Positions 1 to 4,187 of a stretch of DNA of 6,346 nucleotides are shown here, one piece after another. Made by a program: the position numbers and the translations under genes. The stretch covers positions 1 to 6,346 of the forward strand of contig JAFYTB010000082.1 of NCBI GenBank assembly GCA_017559045.1, in the 5' to 3' direction. Within the stretch, counting starts at the first letter, position 1. The number at the start of each line of letters is the position of its first letter. The notes beneath the pieces were generated by a model. The model worked only from the letters and a program-made list of their open reading frames with translations. It did no database searches and was not told the origin of the DNA. This DNA comes from Eggerthellaceae bacterium. GTDB lineage: Bacteria > Actinomycetota > Coriobacteriia > Coriobacteriales > Eggerthellaceae.

Positions 1-17
1 ACAGCAGCTACGAGCCC

Positions 18-55
18 CTCTGTCACGCCCGACCCCATCTGTCACGCCAACCCCG
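18..55. repeat. Two-unit direct repeat with the GTGACAGA motif
   Basis: Two copies with a 19-nt period (18-36 and 37-55) share the exact 11-mer tctgtcacgcc; on the minus strand each reads GGCGTGACAGA, flanked by G runs. The segment 1-80 has no recognisable gene. The pattern resembles GGGGACGG / GTGACA intergenic repeats that I remember from many Gram-positive and Coriobacteriia genomes, sometimes near Y1 (IS200-like) transposases. That link is inference; no transposase is in the window. Confidence 0.4.
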
Positions 56-80
56 TCCCCCAAGCGGCACACCCTCCGCG

Positions 81-512
81 CTACTGACCTTTCTTCATGG
101 GCAAGGGATTGCATTCAGGCACCAAGGTGCAAACTTCGCAGTTCTCGGTGACCGTCATGTCGATCTCCTCCCACGGACACGCCTCGAAACCAAGACGCTC
201 GTAGAAGCCCTTGCTCGTTCCGCGGGCAATGAGACGCAGCTCGCCATAACGCGCCTGCGCATCTGCCATCAAAGCCTCGCCTACATGGTAACCACGCCAG
301 CTAGAGTGCACGACGATGGGGTTTACATGAGCCACACCGTAGTTGCCAAAGGCGATACGGATAAAACCAACCGCCTCGTTGCCGGAATTTGCCGCAACGG
401 TCACGTTCTCGAGGTCGGGCAGATAATCCATACCCTCCGAATAGCAGTAAGGATCCAAATACGCCCTATCGCTCTCTCGAGCCGGACGCAGCGTAAACAA
501 AGCTTCGGACAT
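81..512 (-). CDS. GNAT-family N-acetyltransferase with cysteine-rich C-terminal tail
   Basis: A 143-residue protein with the GNAT fold, which transfers an acetyl group from acetyl-CoA to an amine; the substrate cannot be told. The acetyl-CoA-binding motif A is visible around residues 64-83 (VNPIVVHSSWRGYHVGEALM, with R73-G74 and G78 at the pyrophosphate loop). The usual closing motif KGFYERLGFE is at 101-110. After the normal end of the fold there is a tail with C125-x-x-C128-x5-C134, plus C112 just upstream, which could bind a metal or an Fe-S cluster (inference). The start is supported by AAGGA at 521-525, 8 nt upstream of the ATG; the stop is TAG at 81-83. A terminator-like hairpin lies between it and the upstream gene, so it probably has its own promoter in the 513-564 gap, though no convincing -35/-10 pair is seen. 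The acetyltransferase call is sure; substrate and tail function are unknown. Confidence 0.9.
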   Translation of the reverse strand: MSEALFTLRPARESDRAYLDPYCYSEGMDYLPDLENVTVAANSGNEAVGFIRIAFGNYGVAHVNPIVVHSSWRGYHVGEALMADAQARYGELRLIARGTSKGFYERLGFEACPWEEIDMTVTENCEVCTLVPECNPLPMKKGQ

Positions 513-564
513 TTCGTCATTCCTTCAAGACAAACGGAAACTAAACTTCGGCGCATCAAACAGA

Positions 565-588
565 TCCGGCGGCCAGAAAGCCGCCGGA
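565..588 (-). terminator. Intrinsic terminator-like hairpin after the ferredoxin-DUF169 gene
   Basis: A perfect 9-bp GC-rich inverted repeat (tccggcggc at 565-573, gccgccgga at 580-588) encloses a 6-nt loop. It begins 9 nt past the TAA of the upstream gene. On the minus strand it is followed by TCTGTTTGATG, a modest T-rich tract. It is placed to end the four-gene group and separate it from the acetyltransferase gene. The stem is strong but the T tract is weak, so some read-through is possible. Confidence 0.7.
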
Positions 589-596
589 ATCACCTG

Positions 597-1571
597 TTAC
601 ATAATGGGGGGCACGTAGATCTTCATGCGAGAGTGCGGAATTGCCTTCTTCGCAAGCTCGGTCAGACCCTCGACAACGATGGGCAGCTTCTCCGTGGGAA
701 TGCCCATGAACATCATATCCTCGCCAATATCGCTTGCAGCACGGCAGCCATAGCAGCCGAAGGTGATGTTGGGCTCCTGCTCCATCATGGGGTACAGAAC
801 AGCCTCGACGCACATGGAGTTGTAACCGCTTGCGTGGAAGTCGAAGCGATGACCCGTGTAGTAGCTCATGGACATGCACAGCCACATCATCTGCTCGGGC
901 GTGCCGGTAAACACCACGACCTCAGGCTCGCGCACCGTCGCATTGAGCGGTGCAACATAGGTGGCGCGACGGCTCTTCTCGGGAAGCGTCGGGCGCTCAG
1001 CGACCATGCGAGCGGCAGCCTCGGCATTGACCAGCTTGTGGAAGAGAACGTAGATCTCGCCCGTTGCCAGCTTCTCGGGAACACCCGTCATGCCGAAGAT
1101 GGAAGTGCCGTCGGGGCAGGAATGCTTAAACGGCGGCATGAGGATGCTTGCACCGCGGCGAGCAGCCATCATAGCCTGGCAGAAGCGCAGGTTCTCGGGC
1201 GGCATAGGCACGTCGGGCAGCAGCTCGTCCTTGTCAATCAGGCTGACGGCAATGGGCTGCCAACGAAGGCCGAGCTTCTCCATGATGATGCTCTGCCACT
1301 CGGAGTACTGCTTATGAAGCTCGCGGGAGATAGGCTCAGCACGCGGCTCGTCGGCAAAGGGATCGTACTTCGCATCGCCGATGGCCTCGACCAAAAGCGC
1401 ACGCTGCGGGCAGTTGCCGGAACACGTGGTGCAGCCCACGCAGTCCTCAATATGAGCGGCGTACGGATAGCCATTCTCATCCATCTCAAGAACGTCGCAC
1501 GGACAGAAAGCCACGCACAGATCGCACTGCATGCAGCGCTTAGGATCGTTCGTAATCTTGTAATCAGCCAT
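597..1571 (-). CDS. Double [4Fe-4S] ferredoxin domain fused to a DUF169 domain
   Basis: A 324-residue, apparently soluble cytoplasmic protein. Residues 10-60 form a bacterial 2[4Fe-4S] ferredoxin: C13-x2-C16-x2-C19-x3-C23-P and C44-x2-C47-x2-C50-x3-C54-P. From about residue 95 to 315 it matches my memory of DUF169 (PF02596): start GLRWQPIAVSLI, then FCQAMMAARRGASILMPPF, VVVFTGTPEQMM and FGCYGCR. Cysteines 131, 152, 254, 273 and 276 sit in these conserved-looking blocks and may hold a cofactor (inference). DUF169 has no settled biochemical role that I know; the ferredoxin half implies electron transfer to or from it. ATG at 1569-1571 has GAGG at 1577-1580, 5 nt away. It is last in the putative group, 91 nt after the radical SAM gene, so it could deliver low-potential electrons to that enzyme. 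No frameshift is seen. Domain calls are confident; the role is not. Confidence 0.9.
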   Translation of the reverse strand: MADYKITNDPKRCMQCDLCVAFCPCDVLEMDENGYPYAAHIEDCVGCTTCSGNCPQRALLVEAIGDAKYDPFADEPRAEPISRELHKQYSEWQSIIMEKLGLRWQPIAVSLIDKDELLPDVPMPPENLRFCQAMMAARRGASILMPPFKHSCPDGTSIFGMTGVPEKLATGEIYVLFHKLVNAEAAARMVAERPTLPEKSRRATYVAPLNATVREPEVVVFTGTPEQMMWLCMSMSYYTGHRFDFHASGYNSMCVEAVLYPMMEQEPNITFGCYGCRAASDIGEDMMFMGIPTEKLPIVVEGLTELAKKAIPHSRMKIYVPPIM

Positions 1572-1627
1572 TAAAACCTCAGTTCAAATCTTTCGAATCA
1601 CAGAGTGATGCCGGTAGCGCAAGCGCT

Positions 1628-1646
1628 TCGGCCCAGCATAGGCCGA
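1628..1646 (-). other. Hairpin in the spacer between the radical SAM and DUF169 genes
   Basis: A 6-bp inverted repeat (tcggcc at 1628-1633, ggccga at 1641-1646) with a 7-nt loop, 17 nt past the radical SAM stop. No T tract follows on the minus strand, so it is not a convincing intrinsic terminator. It could be a processing or RNA-stabilising hairpin, or chance in GC-rich DNA. Confidence 0.3.
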
Positions 1647-1662
1647 GCCGACGCAGGTCGAT

Positions 1663-2991
1663 CTAGTGTCGATCGCCTACACCGCGCAGCGACTCCTTGC
1701 CCCACGGCGGATACACGCGCCTACCGCAAGAATCCGTCAAATGATAGGAGCAGAAGGGAATCGCACGTCCGTCGGGCACGGTAACCATCATGGAGCACTC
1801 ACGCAGACGCTGAGTGTCCATGCTGTACGCATCCATGTAGTTCATGATGATGACGGAAAGACCCGTCTTCACCTCGATGCCCTTCTTGTACAGGATATCG
1901 AGGAACACCGAACCCTGCGGACTGTCGGGGCTGTAACCCTGGGCATACTCCTCCATGGTCATGCGCGTGGTGGCAGGATAGAAGCCGGAAGGATGCTCTG
2001 CGTCCTCGCTCTTCACCAGGAAGACGCCGGTATCGCACAGCGGGTTCGAGCAACCGAGCGGCCAAATGTCCTCAACACGAATGAGGCCCTCGGACTGCTC
2101 AGCAAGCGAGAAGATAACATCACCCGAAGACATGGGGATGACGCGCTCGGCATCAAAGCGACCCGACGTAAACGCAGGCTGCAGTGCAAGACCGGCGACG
2201 ACATCGGAGTTCTCGAGAGCGAACTTGAGCAGATCGCCCAGCTGATTGTCGTTCACACCGGAAACCACAGCAACGGAAAGCACGCACTGAATGCCGACCT
2301 CACGGCAACGCTCGATGACCTTGAGCTTGATGTCGAGAATATCGCGACCGCAGGTAGCCTCGTAGACATCGCCCGTCAGGCCATCGAAGGACAGGTAGAC
2401 GCCCGTCAGGCCAGCGGCAACCAGGTTCTCCAGGTAGCCTTCGCGTGCAGCGATAACCAGACCGTTGGTGTTGATCTCGATGCCCCAGAAGCCCTTCATG
2501 CGACCCATATAGATGATGTCGAGAAGATCCTTACGGCAGGTCGGCTCACCACCGGTAATCTGCACGGCGCCGTCGGTACCGACAGCATTCGCGATGACGT
2601 CGTACATCGTCGAAATCTCTTCGAGCGTAGGATCGTCCTCGCCGCCAGTGGAGCTAGCGAAGCACACCGGGCAACGCAGGTTGCAGTTGCGCGTGACCTC
2701 GATCTCAAGCAGCGTGCCGCGACGCTCATGCCTACCGCAGGTTCCGCAGCCGTGCGGGCAACGAGCAATAACCGGCGTAGTGTTCTGAGGCTTCGTCTTC
2801 GGGAACGCCTCAGAGCGCAACCACTCATAGTGGTTGGCATCGGGCCACATGCGGGTATCAAGCCTACCATGCTCGGGGCAGGTACGCGTCATCCAGACAA
2901 CGCCCTCCTCGTCGGCATAAACCTGAGCAGGCAGCTCCTTCAAGCAGGTCGGGCACAGTGCCCCAGTGGTATGTAGTTCTCGAGTTTCCAT
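1663..2991 (-). CDS. Radical SAM protein of the MJ0619 / tetraether lipid synthase (Tes) type
   Basis: A 442-residue radical SAM enzyme. The cluster motif is C103-x3-C107-x2-C110 (EVTRNCNLRCPVCFAS) and the SAM-binding GGEP is at 147-150 (ITGGEPT). The N-terminus has a rubredoxin- or zinc-ribbon-like element, CPTC (13-16) with CPEHG (38-42), and a second cluster CPHGCGTC (78-85). Extra cysteines follow at 313, 319, 399, 414 and 422. The C-terminal block (MDAYSMDTQRLRECS, PDGRAIPFCSYHLT) recalls the archaeal MJ0619/Tes family, whose members alkylate or join unactivated carbons and carry auxiliary Fe-S sites. It looks somewhat shorter than the roughly 500-residue archaeal proteins. Radical SAM membership is certain; the subfamily is from pattern memory; the substrate is unknown. 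The ATG is supported by GAGG at 3000-3003, 8 nt upstream. Neighbours are a TIGR04282-type transferase upstream and a ferredoxin-DUF169 protein downstream, the latter a possible electron donor. Confidence 0.92.
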   Translation of the reverse strand: METRELHTTGALCPTCLKELPAQVYADEEGVVWMTRTCPEHGRLDTRMWPDANHYEWLRSEAFPKTKPQNTTPVIARCPHGCGTCGRHERRGTLLEIEVTRNCNLRCPVCFASSTGGEDDPTLEEISTMYDVIANAVGTDGAVQITGGEPTCRKDLLDIIYMGRMKGFWGIEINTNGLVIAAREGYLENLVAAGLTGVYLSFDGLTGDVYEATCGRDILDIKLKVIERCREVGIQCVLSVAVVSGVNDNQLGDLLKFALENSDVVAGLALQPAFTSGRFDAERVIPMSSGDVIFSLAEQSEGLIRVEDIWPLGCSNPLCDTGVFLVKSEDAEHPSGFYPATTRMTMEEYAQGYSPDSPQGSVFLDILYKKGIEVKTGLSVIIMNYMDAYSMDTQRLRECSMMVTVPDGRAIPFCSYHLTDSCGRRVYPPWGKESLRGVGDRH

Positions 2992-3040
2992 GTATCAAAC
3001 CTCGTAGTCTCGTGACATGGGTTGGCACGAATAAGCAGCG

Positions 3041-3063
3041 GGAGCAGCCCTGCGGGCTGCCCC
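3041..3063. other. GC-rich hairpin upstream of the radical SAM gene
   Basis: The arms gcagccc (3044-3050) and gggctgc (3054-3060) pair perfectly around a 3-nt loop, and two further G-C pairs follow after one mismatch. It lies about 50 nt upstream of the radical SAM start codon. There is no T tract on either strand. It could act in the leader as a processing or attenuation structure, but the sequence does not show which. Confidence 0.4.
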
Positions 3064-3083
3064 ATAAAACCAAGTTTGTTCAA

Positions 3084-3105
3084 GTGCGGAAAGCCTCTTC
3101 CGCAC
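3084..3105 (-). terminator. Terminator-like hairpin after the DUF2064 transferase gene
   Basis: A perfect 8-bp inverted repeat (gtgcggaa at 3084-3091, ttccgcac at 3098-3105) with a 6-nt loop. On the minus strand the second arm is followed by TTGAACAAACTTGGTTTT, a T-rich but broken tail. It lies 85 nt past the upstream stop codon and 92 nt before the radical SAM start. If active, it would attenuate transcription between these genes. Its arm shares TTCCGCA with the hairpin at 4168-4185. Confidence 0.5.
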
Positions 3106-3129
3106 GCACGTTAGCGCACTCGTTCAACC

Positions 3130-3184
3130 GCAAAACGCATTCCGCAAGCGTAGCCTGCAAAGCGCGTTCCGCAAAGCGCAGACG
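3130..3184. repeat. Degenerate 14-bp tandem repeat, four units
   Basis: Four head-to-tail units start at 3130, 3144, 3157 and 3171, with consensus GCAAAGCGCRTTCC on the plus strand. Units 1, 3 and 4 are 14 bp; unit 2 is 13 bp and the most diverged. The 9-mer GCAAAGCGC is exact in units 3 and 4. The array ends 5 nt before the stop codon of the DUF2064 gene, so it is the immediate 3' untranslated region of that transcript. There are no spacers between units, so this is not a CRISPR array. Confidence 0.6.
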
Positions 3185-3189
3185 AATCA

Positions 3190-4056
3190 CTACTGCTCGT
3201 CGATGTACTGACGCGGGTCGTGCTCGTCGTTCGGCGGGGTGCTCACGGTAATGCCCATGAAGTCAACCCACTCGAGCACACGACGGGGAACGAACAGATC
3301 GGGCTGGTACTTTGCAGCACGCTCGATTGCACGCATGCAGGAAATTGCATGGGCAAGGTCAGTCTTCTCGTCGATGTCGGCAATGGGAGAGAAGTATGCG
3401 CACGGGATGTTCTCAGCGTCGATCTTCTCAACGTAAGCATCGAGTGCCGGCTTGCCGTTGAGGTTGTAGTACACGCCCTGATGGTTGATGGGGGTGTTGT
3501 GGCTGAAGCCGACCAGCGAGGTGCCGCACTCCTGGCAGGGAGCCTGGACGAAGCCCGGCGTGCCCTGGGACTGGAAGTAGTCGAGCCACTGGAAAGCCTG
3601 GGTGATGTGAGACTTCGGCATGGTGGGGATGTCGCCGCCAACGGAGACGATGTGCTCATAACCCATAGCGAAGATCTGCTGGAACGCATCGTCGAAGTGA
3701 TCGTCGAAGGTTGCGCCCTTGTCGGTGATGTAGTGGATCTCCATGGGCCACGGGCCGATAGCGTCGAAGGTCTGCTTCATGAGCTCGACGTTGGAGGCCG
3801 GCGTGGTGGAGATGAAGAAGTCATAGGTGATGACGTCGGCGTCGGGGTCTGCAGCGACCTTTGCGTCGTTAGCCCACTTCAGCTCGAACAGTGCGTGCAT
3901 GCAGGACTCGCACACGTCGTACAGGCTGCGCCTAAAGAACTCAGCTGCCTGCTCCTTGGTCAAAAAGCCACCGAACTCCTTGGTCAGACGGGTCTTAACC
4001 ATGCCCGGGATGGGCGGCTTGCTGAACACCAGCAGCGCCTGCTTCTTCTCTGCCAT
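3190..4056 (-). CDS. DUF2064 / TIGR04282-type transferase (GT-A / MobA-like fold)
   Basis: A 288-residue soluble protein. The N-terminus LLVFSKPPIPGMVKTRLT (8-25) is the nucleotide-binding signature of DUF2064 (rSAM/selenodomain-associated transferase 1), a relative of sugar-nucleotide transferases and CofC/MobA-like nucleotidyltransferases. GGDIPT (140-145) takes the place of the usual GxDxP acidic metal site, and DIDEKTDL (227-234) matches the family's closing D-x-D block. The usual GGYYLIGL stretch is changed to CGTSLVGF (177-184), and QAPCQECG adds two cysteines (C174, C177). About 50 residues follow the last motif, making it longer than the usual 190-230. AAGGAG at 4062-4067 lies 5 nt before the ATG. 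This family is often found beside radical SAM genes, as here. It may transfer a sugar or nucleotidyl group; the acceptor is unknown. Confidence 0.88.
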   Translation of the reverse strand: MAEKKQALLVFSKPPIPGMVKTRLTKEFGGFLTKEQAAEFFRRSLYDVCESCMHALFELKWANDAKVAADPDADVITYDFFISTTPASNVELMKQTFDAIGPWPMEIHYITDKGATFDDHFDDAFQQIFAMGYEHIVSVGGDIPTMPKSHITQAFQWLDYFQSQGTPGFVQAPCQECGTSLVGFSHNTPINHQGVYYNLNGKPALDAYVEKIDAENIPCAYFSPIADIDEKTDLAHAISCMRAIERAAKYQPDLFVPRRVLEWVDFMGITVSTPPNDEHDPRQYIDEQ

Positions 4057-4071
4057 CTAAACTCCTTCCAC

Positions 4072-4087
4072 TTCGCGTAATCGCGAA
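4072..4087. other. Hairpin 1 of the spacer array (ttcgcg/cgcgaa)
   Basis: A perfect 6-bp inverted repeat, ttcgcg (4072-4077) and cgcgaa (4082-4087), with a 4-nt loop, extendable by wobble pairs. It lies 5 nt upstream of the ribosome binding site of the DUF2064 gene, so it may affect translation start or transcript processing. Confidence 0.4.
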
Positions 4088-4104
4088 ATACTTCCCTATG
4101 TTTA

Positions 4105-4116
4105 GCGCAAATGCGC
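4105..4116. other. Hairpin 2 of the spacer array (gcgc..gcgc)
   Basis: A short inverted repeat, gcgc (4105-4108) and gcgc (4113-4116), around a 4-nt AT loop. It is the weakest of the four hairpins in this spacer and is listed mainly because of its regular position between its neighbours. Confidence 0.3.
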
Positions 4117-4133
4117 AACGTTTCCTACTGCTC

Positions 4134-4153
4134 GAACGTAAGGCTTTACGTTC
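4134..4153. other. Hairpin 3 of the spacer array (gaacgtaa/ttacgttc)
   Basis: A perfect 8-bp inverted repeat, gaacgtaa (4134-4141) and ttacgttc (4146-4153), with a 4-nt loop. No T tract follows on the minus strand. A palindrome of this size could be an RNA hairpin or an operator for a dimeric regulator. Confidence 0.45.
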
Positions 4154-4167
4154 AGGTGCAGAACTTT

Positions 4168-4185
4168 TTCCGCACGAATGCGGAA
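4168..4185 (-). terminator. Hairpin with UUCG loop just after the molybdoenzyme stop codon
   Basis: A perfect 7-bp inverted repeat, ttccgca (4168-4174) and tgcggaa (4179-4185). On the minus strand it starts 2 nt after the TAA and its loop reads TTCG, a stable tetraloop. It is followed by AAAAG, not a T tract, so Rho-independent termination is unlikely in the minus direction. It may protect the 3' end of the molybdoenzyme message or act in processing between the two cistrons. Confidence 0.4.
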
Positions 4186-4187
4186 CT

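Noticed and set aside
513..564. Promoter for the acetyltransferase gene
   Set aside because: A TTGATG-like word is present at about 553-558 on the minus strand, but no good -10 box at proper spacing could be found.
285..1574. Open frame of 429 codons on the plus strand
   Set aside because: It is antisense to the GNAT and DUF169 genes in the register where its stops would correspond to sense codons TTA, CTA and TCA, which are rare here. Its translation has no recognisable domain and is rich in His, Arg and Leu.
1628..1646. Intrinsic terminator between the radical SAM and DUF169 genes
   Set aside because: The stem is short and no T tract follows; kept only as a low-confidence hairpin.
1666..2976. 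Open frame of 436 codons on the plus strand
   Set aside because: Same codon-register artefact, opposite the radical SAM gene, which has clear motifs.
3130..3184. CRISPR array
   Set aside because: Units are 13-14 bp, degenerate and directly adjacent, with no spacers and no cas genes.
3220..4080. Open frame of 286 codons on the plus strand
   Set aside because: Same register artefact, opposite the DUF2064 gene; no motif or convincing ribosome binding site.
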